The translations under genes and the position numbers were made by a program. The notes beneath the pieces were generated by a model. The model was not told where the DNA came from. It did no database searches and worked only from the letters and a program-made list of their open reading frames with translations. 58,509 nt of DNA, taken from positions 1-58,509 of the forward strand of contig CAZVAR010000008.1 of the NCBI GenBank assembly GCA_964625225.1. The letters run 5' to 3'. How positions within the stretch are numbered: the stretch's first letter is position 1; the number at the start of each line of letters is the position of its first letter. Positions 16,727 through 26,066 of this stretch are shown here, one piece after another. The DNA is from CAZVAR01 sp964625225. GTDB lineage: Bacteria > Pseudomonadota > Alphaproteobacteria > JAJUGE01.

Positions 16727-18415
16727 CTACGCCTCGGGCAGCCGGCCATAAAGCGCGCGGACCGCCTCCGGGGTGACGTAGCCGTCGAGCAGGTCCTCCC
16801 GGATGCGCGCCGGGTCCCGCTCGGCGGGCGGCCCGTAACCGCCGCCGCCGGACAGGCGAAGGCTCAGCACGTCGCCGCGGCGCAGCGCGCGGGTCTCTTT
16901 GGACCCGAGGGGTTCCGCATTGCCGTCAGGGTTGAGCACGGTCTGCGCTTTCGCGCCCGGCAGTCCGCCGAACAGGCCGTAAGGGGCGACACTGTGGCGG
17001 TCGCCGAGCAGCGTGACCGCGGCGCTCTCGGCCAGCAGCTCGATGTCCTTGCGCAGACCGCAGCCGCCGCGGAACTTGCCGGCGCCGCCGGTGTCCGTCA
17101 TCAGCTCCAGCCGGCGGATACGGACCGGGTTCAGGGTCTCGTGAACCTCGACCGGGATGTTGCAGCAGTTCATCACCGGCGCCAGCGCCTCGGCGCCGTC
17201 CTTGTCGGCGCGTGCGCCGTAGCCGCCGAAAGCGAGATCGTACATGACGAAGGGACGGCCGGTACGCTCGTCGATGCCGCCGATATTGGGATTGCTCCAA
17301 TGCGAGAAGGCGCCCATCGCCCGGTGCGGCAGTGCCTGCGCCAGCGCCCCGTTGATCGCGTCGAAGATCCGGATCTGCACCGCCGCGCGGCCGCCGCTCG
17401 CGGCCGGAAAGCGGGGATTGAAGAACGAGCCCTCGCGGGCGACCGCATGGACGGGCCGGATGCCGCCATCGTTCTGCGGCATCAGCGCGTCGCAGAAGAC
17501 CTTGATCGCGAAGAGGGTGTAGGCGCGCGTGTAGTTGATATAGGAGTTCATGGCCGCCGGAACCTGATCACTCGACCGCGAGAAATCGACCGTGATCTCG
17601 TCGCCGGCGACGGTGACATCGACGCAGACCTCGATCGGCGGCGTACCGGGGCCGTAATCGTCGAAGCGATCGTCGAAACTGTAGGTGCCGTCCGGGATCG
17701 CCCGGATCAGCTCGCGCATGCGCGCCTCCGAACGATCCAGGATGGCATCGAACACACCGTCCAGATAGGCCGTACCGTGTTCGCGCACGAGGCGGGCGAA
17801 GCGCTCGGCGCCGGCCCGGTTGGCGTTCTGCTGTGCCCGCAGATCGCCCGCCATCTTGTCCGGCAGGCGGACATTGCCGAGGATGAGGCGCAGCATGTCC
17901 GGGTCGAACGCCCCGCTGCGGATGATGCGGACGGGCAGGATGCGCAGGCCCTCCTGAAAGGCTTCCGTCACGCCCGGCACCTTCTGCGACCCCGGCGCCG
18001 CCCCGCCCACATCGATGTGATGGGCCGTGTTGACGAGATAGCCGACGGTCTCGCCGTCCACATGCACCGGCGAGACCAGAAAGCAGTCGGGGAAGTGACC
18101 GGAGCCGAGAAGCGAGTCGTTCAGCAGCACGCCGTCGCCGGGCTGCAGCGTGCCCGGCGGGAAGTTTGCGAACACGTGCTTCAGGACATAGGGCATCGAG
18201 CCGAGATGCCCGGGCGTGAAGTTTCCCTGGGCGATCAGCCGGCCGCGCCGGTCGAACAGGCCGGTCGAGAAATCGTCGCCCTCGCGCACCGCCTCGGAGA
18301 AAGCGGTGCGCCGCAGCGTCGAGCCCATCTCGTCGGCGATCGAGAGAAGGGTCTTCCAGATGACGGTGAGGGACACGGGATCGATGGCACGCTCCGGCGC
18401 TCGCGATTGAGGCAT
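16727..18415 (-). CDS. hyuB: Hydantoinase B / oxoprolinase beta subunit family
   Basis: 562-residue HyuB-type subunit, the partner of HyuA in ATP-dependent ring opening of hydantoins or 5-oxoproline; relatives also form acetone and acetophenone carboxylases. Seen motifs: TAFSEAVREGDDFSTGLFD, GRLIAQGNFTPGHLGSMPY, GDGVLLNDSLLGSGHFPD, NTAHHIDVGG, NPRFPAASGGRAAVQIRI, and the C-terminal LSGGGGYGPPAERDP. I chose the ATG at 18415 (MPQSRAPERAIDPV). It follows hyuA by 136 bp on the same strand and is likely its functional partner. Confidence 0.9.
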   Translation of the reverse strand: MPQSRAPERAIDPVSLTVIWKTLLSIADEMGSTLRRTAFSEAVREGDDFSTGLFDRRGRLIAQGNFTPGHLGSMPYVLKHVFANFPPGTLQPGDGVLLNDSLLGSGHFPDCFLVSPVHVDGETVGYLVNTAHHIDVGGAAPGSQKVPGVTEAFQEGLRILPVRIIRSGAFDPDMLRLILGNVRLPDKMAGDLRAQQNANRAGAERFARLVREHGTAYLDGVFDAILDRSEARMRELIRAIPDGTYSFDDRFDDYGPGTPPIEVCVDVTVAGDEITVDFSRSSDQVPAAMNSYINYTRAYTLFAIKVFCDALMPQNDGGIRPVHAVAREGSFFNPRFPAASGGRAAVQIRIFDAINGALAQALPHRAMGAFSHWSNPNIGGIDERTGRPFVMYDLAFGGYGARADKDGAEALAPVMNCCNIPVEVHETLNPVRIRRLELMTDTGGAGKFRGGCGLRKDIELLAESAAVTLLGDRHSVAPYGLFGGLPGAKAQTVLNPDGNAEPLGSKETRALRRGDVLSLRLSGGGGYGPPAERDPARIREDLLDGYVTPEAVRALYGRLPEA

Positions 18416-18551
18416 TGTGATCGGTCTCCCATGTCGGCGCATCGATCCGCTCCCGGAGCGCGGGTCGTCGGACCCGCGGCTGTCCTACCGTCATGACGCG
18501 GCCGGGGCGGCCTCCGAGATCCGCACTGCGACGATCGAACATCGCCGCCCG

Positions 18552-20624
18552 TCATACTCCCGCCTCGATCACCAGATGCCCGTGCGGCCCGACCGATGCC
18601 GTGCCGCCCGGCGGCACCACCGTGGTCGAGTCCGGCTCCTCGATCAGTGCCGGGCCCGCAACGGCCAGGCCGGCGGGGAGGCGTCGGCGATCGATCACGC
18701 GCGTTTCGACGAAGCCGCCGACCTCGGGAAACCAGGCCGGGCGGCTGCCGGTCTCGAACGGCACGCCGACGGCCGGCGGCGTCCAGGCGGCGACATGCGC
18801 CGTCCCGCGTTCCGCCGGCAGGGCAGCGACGAGATACCAGTCGACCGCCTCGATACGGGCCCGATGATCGCGGTAGCCGTAATGGCGCTCGTAAGCCGCG
18901 GCGAACGCCTCCATGGCGCGGCCGGCATAGGCGTCGTCGATCGGCCCCGCCGGCAGATCGACCCGCACTTCGTAACCCTGACCGGCATAGCGCATATAGG
19001 CGTAGCGCAACCAAGCCGGCGCCCCGCCCATGCCGAGCCGGTCGAGATCGCGCATCGCGCGGCGCTCGAGCTCCGTATAGATCGCCGCGATCGCGGGACC
19101 GCTGTGCTCGCCCAGGTCCATGAGGCGAGTCACGGAAACGTCGATCTTGGCCTCGGCCTGCAGCAGACCGACCGCGGAGCCGACGCCGGCGCCGTAGGGC
19201 ACGATGACCTTCGGAATGCCGAGCGCGCGGGCCAGCCGCGCCGCGTGCAGCGGGCCGGCGCCGCCGAAGGCGACGAGGGCGTATTTCCGCGGGTCACGGC
19301 CGCGCTCGACCGAGACGATCCGCATCGCCCGTTCCATGTTGCTGTTGGCGACCGCGTGGATGCCCCAGGCGGCCTCGGCTGTGGACAGGCCGAGCGGGCG
19401 CCCGACCGCATCGTCGATTCCGGCGGCCGCGGCCGTTGCGTCGAGCCGCATGGCGCCGCCGTTGAAATAGTCGGCGTTGAGATAGCCCAGGACCAGATTG
19501 GCATCGGTCACCGTCGGCCGCGCGCCACCGAAGCCGTAGCAGATCGGCCCCGGATCGGCGCCGGCGCTCTCCGGGCCGACGGTGATGGTGCCCATGCCGG
19601 TCGCGGCGATGCTGCCGCCGCCGGCGCCGATCTCCAGCAGCTCGATCGCTGGGACACTGATCGGCAGACCACTCCCCTTGCGGTAGCGGACGGGATCGAC
19701 CTCGAAGCTGGGGGCGATCGCCGGGGCGCCGTCGTCGATCGCGCCGAGCTTGGCCGTGGTGCCACCCATGTCGAAGGTGATGACGTGGGCGCAGCCTTCC
19801 TCGGCCCCCACCATCGCGGCCATCAGCACGCCGGCGGCCGGACCGGATTCGACGATGCGGATCGGGTACTCGCGTGCGAAGTCGGGCGACACCAGGCCGC
19901 CGTTCGACTGCATGATGAAGAGGTCGTGTCGGAAGCCCCGCGCGGCGAGTGCGCCCTGGAGGCGGCCGACATAGCGGTCGACGATCGGCCGGACGTAGGC
20001 GTTCGCAACCGTGGTGCTGGTCCGCTCATACTCGCGGAACTTGGGCGACACGTCGGAGGAGAGGGAGACGAACAGCCCCGGCGCCGCCGCCCGCAAGCGG
20101 TCGCGCACGGCATGCTCGTGCACCGGATTGGCGTAAGCGTGAAGCAACGCCACGGCGACGGACTCAAAGCCGCCTCGCCGAATCGCCGCGGCGGCAGCCT
20201 CGAGGCTGGCCCCGTCGAGCGGAATCACGACGGTGCCGTCATGCGCCAGCCGTTCGTCCACCTCGACGATCGCCCGCCGCTTCACCAGCGGGGGCGGCTT
20301 GTCCATGTGCAGGTCGTAGGTTTCGTAGCGCTTCTGCCGGCCGATGATCAGCACATCGCGGAAACCGCGAGTCGTTATCAGCGCGGTGGGGCTGCCCTTG
20401 CGCTCGATGATGGCGTTGGTCGCGACGGTGGTGGCGTGCAGGACCGCGTCCACCTCCGCGGCCGCGACGCCGGCCTCTCCGAGCAGCCGCTCGAAGCCGG
20501 CGAGCACGGCCTGCGCCGGATCGGCCGGTGTGGTCGGGATCTTGAGAAAGCGGGAACGGCCCCGGGGAAGGATCAGCACGAAATCGGTGAAGGTACCGCC
20601 GATGTCGAAAGCCGCGCGGATCAT
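18552..20624 (-). CDS. hyuA: Hydantoinase A / oxoprolinase alpha subunit family
   Basis: 690-residue HyuA-type subunit, with an actin/Hsp70-like ATPase fold that phosphorylates the substrate carbonyl during hydrolysis of a cyclic amide or carboxylation of a ketone. The N terminus MIRAAFDIGGTFTDFVL is the family hallmark, followed by HATTVATNAIIERKG, ITFDMGGTTAKLG and FGGAGPLHAARLARALG. Length fits the single-domain bacterial HyuA. I chose the ATG at 20624 because FDIGGTFTD is at the N terminus in the family. Lies between the carbon-nitrogen hydrolase and hyuB genes, all in one direction. Confidence 0.92.
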   Translation of the reverse strand: MIRAAFDIGGTFTDFVLILPRGRSRFLKIPTTPADPAQAVLAGFERLLGEAGVAAAEVDAVLHATTVATNAIIERKGSPTALITTRGFRDVLIIGRQKRYETYDLHMDKPPPLVKRRAIVEVDERLAHDGTVVIPLDGASLEAAAAAIRRGGFESVAVALLHAYANPVHEHAVRDRLRAAAPGLFVSLSSDVSPKFREYERTSTTVANAYVRPIVDRYVGRLQGALAARGFRHDLFIMQSNGGLVSPDFAREYPIRIVESGPAAGVLMAAMVGAEEGCAHVITFDMGGTTAKLGAIDDGAPAIAPSFEVDPVRYRKGSGLPISVPAIELLEIGAGGGSIAATGMGTITVGPESAGADPGPICYGFGGARPTVTDANLVLGYLNADYFNGGAMRLDATAAAAGIDDAVGRPLGLSTAEAAWGIHAVANSNMERAMRIVSVERGRDPRKYALVAFGGAGPLHAARLARALGIPKVIVPYGAGVGSAVGLLQAEAKIDVSVTRLMDLGEHSGPAIAAIYTELERRAMRDLDRLGMGGAPAWLRYAYMRYAGQGYEVRVDLPAGPIDDAYAGRAMEAFAAAYERHYGYRDHRARIEAVDWYLVAALPAERGTAHVAAWTPPAVGVPFETGSRPAWFPEVGGFVETRVIDRRRLPAGLAVAGPALIEEPDSTTVVPPGGTASVGPHGHLVIEAGV

Positions 20625-20738
20625 AGCGACCCGGCCTGCCGCAAGGGAGATGGCCTCCGACCCGACCCGCCGCCGCCCAAAGCGAGGAGGGAGAGATCCA
20701 TGGCATCGGCCGTGCAAGGGTAGCGACGGCCCACGTCG

Positions 20739-21605
20739 CTACCCCGCCAGGCTTCCGTACAGCTCCGGCCGTCGGTCGCGCCACCAGGGCAGGCTCTTCT
20801 GCGCCTCGGCGACATGGTCGAGGTCGAGCGTCCGCACCAGCAGCTCCGGCTCGTCGGTGCCGGCCACCGCCAGCATCTCTGCACCGACCGGATCGATGAT
20901 CATGCTCTTGCCGATGTGCCGTCGGCCGTTCTCGTCGCCTGCCCGGTTGACCGCGACGACGAAAACGCCGTTCTCGTAGGCACGCGCCTGCAGCGGCAGC
21001 TCCCAGGTGTTGCCGCGCAGCTTTGCCTCGCCGTAAGTCGCGGCGCAGATTGGCATGAAGATGATTTCGGCACCCTTGAGCGCTACCGCGCGCGAGCCTT
21101 CCGGGAACTTACGGTCGTAGCAGATCTGGATGCCGAATTTGACGCCGTCGACCTCGAAGACCGGGAACTCGCTGCCGGGCGAGAAATAGAACTTCTCGTA
21201 GGAGCCGGTACCGCCCTTCAGCTTGGAGGGCAGAATCGCCGGGATGTGGGTCTTGCGGTAGGTGCCGAGATGCCGGCCGTCGCGGTCCACGACATAGGCG
21301 GAATTATAGAAATAGCGGCCGGCCTTCTCGCCATAGGGAAAGATCATCGCGATCCGATTCTCGCGGGCGACCGCGAACAGCGGATCGGTGCGCGGGTCGG
21401 GGAGTTCTAGGAAAAGATGCTCGTAATCCTGACGGAGCTGATTCGGGAAGAAGGGCGTCAGGAACAGTTCGGAGAAGCAGATGATGTCGGCGCCCTGCCG
21501 GGCGGCCTCCGTGACCATGGTGCAGGCGCCGTCGATACCGGCGCGCATATCCTCGGCAAAGACCGGCCCGGTCTGGGCCGCGGCGACGGTGATGGTTCTG
21601 GGCAT
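20739..21605 (-). CDS. Carbon-nitrogen hydrolase (N-carbamoyl amidohydrolase-like)
   Basis: 288-residue nitrilase-superfamily amidase. The catalytic residues are Glu46 (FSELF), Lys118 (YRKTH) and Cys162 (IQICYDRKFPE). The region GNTWELPLQARAYENGVFVVAVNRAG is typical of the N-carbamoyl-amino-acid / beta-ureidopropionase / N-carbamoylputrescine branch. In this context it could remove the carbamoyl group produced by hydantoin ring opening, giving an amino acid, CO2 and ammonia. The precise substrate is inference. It is cytoplasmic, and lies 24 bp after an SDR gene and 114 bp before hyuA. Confidence 0.88.
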   Translation of the reverse strand: MPRTITVAAAQTGPVFAEDMRAGIDGACTMVTEAARQGADIICFSELFLTPFFPNQLRQDYEHLFLELPDPRTDPLFAVARENRIAMIFPYGEKAGRYFYNSAYVVDRDGRHLGTYRKTHIPAILPSKLKGGTGSYEKFYFSPGSEFPVFEVDGVKFGIQICYDRKFPEGSRAVALKGAEIIFMPICAATYGEAKLRGNTWELPLQARAYENGVFVVAVNRAGDENGRRHIGKSMIIDPVGAEMLAVAGTDEPELLVRTLDLDHVAEAQKSLPWWRDRRPELYGSLAG

Positions 21606-21629
21606 GGCGGTCCTCCTTCGTCGGCGACT

Positions 21630-22415
21630 CTAAACGACTGAGCCGCGGGAGACGATGCCACCGTCGATCGTGACGATCGTGCCGGAGACATAGCCGCAGC
21701 GCTCGGAGGAGAGGAAGACGATCAGATCGGCGACCTCGTCGGCGGTGGCGGCACGTCCAGCGGGGAAGCGGCGCAGCAGCTCCCGCCAGCGCTCCGGATC
21801 GCCGAGCATCGTGCCGGCGCGCTGCCGCAGCATCGTCTCCATGCGGCCGGTATCGACCGGGCCGGGATTCACCGCGAGCACACGCACGCTGTAATCCAGG
21901 CTGACGCCGCCCATGGCGCGGGTGAAGGCCATCAGGCCGGCATTGCCGGCGGTTCCGGCGATATAGTCGTAGTCGATGCGCTCACCGGAATTGCCGATGT
22001 CGTTGATGATCACACCCGATCCGCGTTCCTTCATGATCGTCCAGAAGGCGCGCGTGAGGTTGATATAGCCGAAAACCTTGAGGTCCCAGCCCCTGCGCCA
22101 GGCCGCCTCGTCAACGATCTCAATCGAACCGGAGGGGATGGCGCCGGCATTGTTGACCAGGATGTCGATGTCGCCCGCCGCCTCGGCCAGCCGCGGGATG
22201 TTGGCTCCGTCCGACAGGTCCAGGAGATGAATGCTCGCTTGCGCTCCCCAACGGCCCTCGACCTCACGCTTCGCCGCGGCGAGCGCCTCGCCATTGCGCG
22301 CGACGAGATGAAGATGCCCCGCGCCTTCCCGCGCGAATGCCCGTGCAGTGGCAAGGCCGATGCCCTTGGAGGCGCCGGTGACGAGGACCTTCTTGCCGCC
22401 GAGGCCGAGATTCAT
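21630..22415 (-). CDS. Divergent SDR family protein lacking catalytic Ser/Lys
   Basis: 261-residue short-chain dehydrogenase fold with an intact cofactor motif TGASKGIG (residues 13-20) and NNAGAIPSG. The active site is unusual: the Tyr151 motif reads YIAGTAGN, so the expected Lys at 155 is Thr, and the usual Ser near 138-141 is absent (INDIGNSG). The C-terminal VNPGPVDTGRM and YVSGTIVTIDGG are normal. I recall related sequences with YIAG-S/T-AGN, so this may be a distinct subfamily rather than decay. Function unknown. I chose the ATG at 22415. Lies between livF and the carbon-nitrogen hydrolase gene in the same operon-like run. Confidence 0.8.
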   Translation of the reverse strand: MNLGLGGKKVLVTGASKGIGLATARAFAREGAGHLHLVARNGEALAAAKREVEGRWGAQASIHLLDLSDGANIPRLAEAAGDIDILVNNAGAIPSGSIEIVDEAAWRRGWDLKVFGYINLTRAFWTIMKERGSGVIINDIGNSGERIDYDYIAGTAGNAGLMAFTRAMGGVSLDYSVRVLAVNPGPVDTGRMETMLRQRAGTMLGDPERWRELLRRFPAGRAATADEVADLIVFLSSERCGYVSGTIVTIDGGIVSRGSVV

Positions 22416-22462
22416 TCCGTCCTCCCCTGCCGAGCCGGCTTGCGCGCCCGGACCGCCGCAGC

Positions 22463-23167
22463 TCAACGCCCCAGATAGGACGACAGGACTTCGGGATTGT
22501 CGATGAGCTGTCCTGCCGCCCCCGAATAGGCGATCTCACCGTCCTTCAGCACATAGGCGTCCTCCGCCACCGCCGCGGCGACGCCGACATTCTGCTCCAC
22601 CAGCAGGATCGTCAGCCCGCGCGTGCGGAGCTGCCGGATCGTCTCGATGACCCCTTCCACGACCTGCGGGGCCAGGCCCACCGACGGTTCGTCCATCAGC
22701 AGCAGGCGCGGCCGCGCCATCAGTGCGCGGCCGATCGCAACCTGCTGCTGCTCGCCGCCGCTCAGTGAGCCGGCACGACGGCCGGCACACGCGCGCAAAC
22801 GCGGGAACAGCCCGTAGACCTCCTCCAGATCGTCGCGGATCTGCCGCATGTCGGTCCGGGTGGCGGCACCGAGTTCGAGATTGTCGCGCACGCTCATCTC
22901 GCCGAACACCTCGCGCCCTTGCGGCACCTGGACGACGCCGAGCCGCACCATGCAGTCCGCCGGCTGGCCGGCCACTTCGACGCCGGCAAGCACGATCGAA
23001 CCCGCACGCGGCCTCACCATCCCGGAAAGAGCATTGAGGATCGTCGTCTTGCCCGAGCCGTTTCCCCCGAGCAGCGCCACGATCCGGTTCTCCGGCACGG
23101 TGAACGAGACGTCCTGCAACACTTCGGTGACGCCATACCAGACGTTGAGATGCTCGACCCGCAGCAT
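22463..23167 (-). CDS. livF: Branched-chain amino acid-type ABC transporter ATPase LivF
   Basis: 234-residue ATP-binding subunit of a HAAT-family importer. Walker A is GGNGSGKTT, signature LSGGEQQQVAIGRAL, Walker B LLLMDEPSVGL. The family-typical VPQGREVFGEMSVRDNLELG is present. The ATG at 23167 overlaps the livG stop by one base (TGATG), which indicates translational coupling. The transporter most likely serves the surrounding hydantoinase pathway rather than leucine uptake; that is inference from context. Confidence 0.92.
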   Translation of the reverse strand: MLRVEHLNVWYGVTEVLQDVSFTVPENRIVALLGGNGSGKTTILNALSGMVRPRAGSIVLAGVEVAGQPADCMVRLGVVQVPQGREVFGEMSVRDNLELGAATRTDMRQIRDDLEEVYGLFPRLRACAGRRAGSLSGGEQQQVAIGRALMARPRLLLMDEPSVGLAPQVVEGVIETIRQLRTRGLTILLVEQNVGVAAAVAEDAYVLKDGEIAYSGAAGQLIDNPEVLSSYLGR

Positions 23168-23931
23168 CAGGCCGCGCTCCCGAGATAGGCCTCGACCACC
23201 GCCGGGTTCCGGCGCACCTCGGCTGGCGGCCCGTCCCCGATTCTGCGGCCGGAGTTCAGCACGACGATCCGGTCCGACACCTCCATCACCAAGCGGATCA
23301 CATGCTCGATCATCACCAGCGTGACGCCCCGCTCGTCGCGGATGCGGCGCAGGAGGCCGTCGAGTTCGGCGACGCGGTTGATGCTGAGCCCGACCGCCGG
23401 TTCGTCGAGCAGCACGATCTTCGGCTCCCCGATCAGGGCACGGGCGATCTCGACGATTCTCTGCTGGCCGAAGGAAAGAGCGTTGCCGGGCCGGTCGGCG
23501 AAATGGTCGAGGCCGACGAACTCCAGCGCCTTCATCGCCTGCTCGCGCATCGCCGCCTCCTCCGCCCGCATGACGTGGGACCGGAACGCTGCGGCGAACA
23601 GGCCGGCCCGCCCGCGCAGGTGCAGCCCGGCCATCATGTTCTCGAGAACGGTCATGTTGGGGAAGAGCTGCGAGGCCTGGAAGGTACGCCCGAGCCCGAG
23701 AGCCGCGATCCGGTTCGGCTTCCATCCGGTGATGTCCGTGCCGTCCAACCGGATCTCGCCGGAATCGGGCCGGGTGAGGCCGCAGATCGCGTTGAGCAAC
23801 GTCGTCTTCCCGGCTCCGTTTGGCCCGATGATGCCCAGAATCTGTCCCCGCGGCACCGCGATCGACACGTCGTCGAGCGCATGCACGCCACCGAAGGCGA
23901 CCGACAGGCCGCGTACGCTCAGAATCGTCAC
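23167..23931 (-). CDS. livG: Branched-chain amino acid-type ABC transporter ATPase LivG
   Basis: 254-residue ATPase subunit, partner of LivF. Walker A is GPNGAGKTTLLNAI, the Q-loop region GRTFQASQLFPNMTVLENM, signature LSFGQQRIVEIARAL, Walker B IVLLDEPAVGLS, and the C-terminal VMEVSDRIVVLNSGR. The GTG at 23931 overlaps the livM stop by 4 bp (GTGA) and gives the normal MTILSVRGLSVAFGG start. The coupled overlaps livM-livG-livF show one translational unit. Confidence 0.93.
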   Translation of the reverse strand: MTILSVRGLSVAFGGVHALDDVSIAVPRGQILGIIGPNGAGKTTLLNAICGLTRPDSGEIRLDGTDITGWKPNRIAALGLGRTFQASQLFPNMTVLENMMAGLHLRGRAGLFAAAFRSHVMRAEEAAMREQAMKALEFVGLDHFADRPGNALSFGQQRIVEIARALIGEPKIVLLDEPAVGLSINRVAELDGLLRRIRDERGVTLVMIEHVIRLVMEVSDRIVVLNSGRRIGDGPPAEVRRNPAVVEAYLGSAA

Positions 23932-24947
23932 GGCCGCTGCTCCGCCGGTGCCGCGGCGTCGACCCTTGCCGGCCCGGTGGCCGGGGGCTTCGGCGCCCGG
24001 TGGTGCAGCGGCTCCGTCCAGCCCGGTATCCACCGCTTCAGCAGGGCGACGATCCCGCTTGGCTGGAACAGCATGAATCCCAGCAGCAGCGATCCGAACA
24101 CGATCTCCTGGGTGCCCTTGAACTCGCGCAAAACCTCGATCAGGAAGACCAGTAGCGAGGCGCCGAGCACGGAACCGACCACCGATCCGATGCCGCCGAC
24201 GACCACCATCGCCTTGTGCAGCACCATCTGGAACAGGTCGAAGCTCTCCGGCGACACGAAGTTGAGCAGCGCACAGTAGAGTGCGCCGGCCGTGCCGGCG
24301 TAAAGGCCGGACAATGCGAAGGCCATCACCTTGTAGCGCAAGAGGTCGACGCCGAGCGCCTGGGCGGCGATCTCCCCGTCGCGCATCGCCACGAAGGCCC
24401 GGCCGATCCGCGAACGCACGATGTTCCAGGCAAGCCAGACCATCGCGACGGCCACCAGCCAGCTCAGGTAATAGACGCCGATGTCGGGGCCGACCGGCAG
24501 CGGCCCGAACTCGACCTCACGCACGGAGAAGCCGCCGGCGCCGAAGGTGACGCTCTCCCAGTGCAGCATGACCCACAATGTGAACTGCGCGAAGGCGAGC
24601 GTGACCATGGCGAGATAGATGCCGGACAGGCGCAGCGCCGGGAATGCCATCAGCGTGCCGATCGCCATAGCCGACAACGCCCCGCCCGGAGCCGCCGCCC
24701 AGAACGGCCAGCCCGCCTTGACCATCAGCAGGCCGGTGCCGTAGGCGCCGATGCCGTACATCGCGGCGTTGGCGAAGGCGAGCTGCCCGGCATAGCCGAT
24801 CAGGAGGTTCAGCCCCACGGCGAGGATGACGTAGAGCATCATCAGATTGCCGACGAAGAGCTGATAGGCGTTCGCCGCCAATGGCAACAGCGCGAGCACC
24901 GCGAACAGGGCGGCGAGAAAGGCCTTGTTGCCGAACAGGGCTCTCAC
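23928..24947 (-). CDS. livM: Branched-chain amino acid-type ABC transporter permease LivM
   Basis: 339-residue permease with 8-10 hydrophobic segments. The family motifs GLNLLIGYAGQLAFANAAMYGIGAYG and the GIGSVVGSVLGASLLVFLIE region near the end are visible. It pairs with LivH in the inner membrane. The GTG start at 24947 follows livH by 79 bp. The C terminus is Pro/Ala-rich and cytoplasmic. Confidence 0.9.
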   Translation of the reverse strand: MRALFGNKAFLAALFAVLALLPLAANAYQLFVGNLMMLYVILAVGLNLLIGYAGQLAFANAAMYGIGAYGTGLLMVKAGWPFWAAAPGGALSAMAIGTLMAFPALRLSGIYLAMVTLAFAQFTLWVMLHWESVTFGAGGFSVREVEFGPLPVGPDIGVYYLSWLVAVAMVWLAWNIVRSRIGRAFVAMRDGEIAAQALGVDLLRYKVMAFALSGLYAGTAGALYCALLNFVSPESFDLFQMVLHKAMVVVGGIGSVVGSVLGASLLVFLIEVLREFKGTQEIVFGSLLLGFMLFQPSGIVALLKRWIPGWTEPLHHRAPKPPATGPARVDAAAPAEQRP

Positions 24948-25026
24948 CGGCCGGTCCCGGAGGCGGTCACGATCGTGCAGTCCGGGTCACGCCGGCGACG
25001 TTGGCTTCGACGCGCACGGCCGCGCA

Positions 25027-25908
25027 TCAGATCCTCCGCACCGCGCGCGTTCCGAGCAGTCCGCTCGGAAGGAAGATCAGCACGAACATGATGACGACGA
25101 ATGCCGACACGTCCTGCATCGTCGAGCCGATATAGAAGGTCGCGAGCTGCTCGAAGACTCCGAGCAGCAGCCCGCCTAGAACCGCACCCGGCAGGCTGGT
25201 GAGGCCGCCCAGCGCCGCGGCGGCGAATCCCTTCAGGAACAGCACGAATCCCATGTCGGGATAGAGCAGCGTCAGCGGCGCCATCAGCACCGCCGCAGCA
25301 CCGGCAGCCGCGGCGCCGACCCCGAAGGTGTACATGTAGACCCGGCTGGTCCGGATACCGACCAGCGTTGCCGCCTTCGGGTTGCTGGCGGTCGCCTGCA
25401 TGAACTTGCCGGCCCGGGTGTAGCGGAAGAAGCCTGCGAACAGGAGCATCACGGCGATGGTGCCGGCCAGCACCACGAGTTGCTGCGACATCACCATGAT
25501 CCCCCCCACCATGATCGGCTCCGGCGAGACCAGGGGTGGGAAGGGGATGTAGTCGCCCTTACCGCCCCAGAGGATGCGGGCGATGCCCTTGAGAATGAAG
25601 GAGAGGCCCACCGTCGCCAGCAGCACGCTCACCAGGCTCGTCTTCATCAGCGGACGGAAGGCGATCCTGTCGGTGAGGATGCCGATCGCGAAGGCCGCCG
25701 CGACCGCCAGTGCGAGCGACGGCAAATAGCCGAGCCCGGACATCACATGGAAGGTGTAGGCCAGAAAACCGCCCATCATGAAGAGGTCGCCATGGGCGAA
25801 ATTGACGACGACGGTCGCCTTGTAGACCACCACGATGCCGAGGGCGACGAGGGCATAGAGCGCCCCCGTCGTAATGCCGGAGGCCATCAGGTAGCTGAAG
25901 ATCTCCAT
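25027..25908 (-). CDS. livH: Branched-chain amino acid-type ABC transporter permease LivH
   Basis: 293-residue permease with about eight membrane helices. Seen: ALGIVVVYKATVVVNFAHGD near the N terminus, the cytoplasmic RYTRAGKFMQATASNPKAA loop that couples to the ATPases, and GLTSLPGAVLGGLLLGV. I chose the ATG at 25908 (MEIFSYLMASGITTG) rather than the GTG four codons upstream. It lies 158 bp after livK. Confidence 0.9.
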   Translation of the reverse strand: MEIFSYLMASGITTGALYALVALGIVVVYKATVVVNFAHGDLFMMGGFLAYTFHVMSGLGYLPSLALAVAAAFAIGILTDRIAFRPLMKTSLVSVLLATVGLSFILKGIARILWGGKGDYIPFPPLVSPEPIMVGGIMVMSQQLVVLAGTIAVMLLFAGFFRYTRAGKFMQATASNPKAATLVGIRTSRVYMYTFGVGAAAAGAAAVLMAPLTLLYPDMGFVLFLKGFAAAALGGLTSLPGAVLGGLLLGVFEQLATFYIGSTMQDVSAFVVIMFVLIFLPSGLLGTRAVRRI

Positions 25909-26066
25909 GAGCGGACGCACCTGCCGGCGTTACGGGCGCTGCTGCCGCCGACCGTCGGATCGGACCCCACGCCCCCCGCCCGGCCGCGCCTCCGCCGGGC
26001 ACCATGCCGGGACGGGGTGCGATGCCGAGGGCGCCGGCGGCGGCACCCTCGAGCCCCGAGGGCCGG

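Noticed and set aside
16007..20723. Two long plus-strand frames (829 and 768 residues)
   Set aside because: Antisense shadows of the SDR, hyuB and hyuA genes; no start context or recognised domain.
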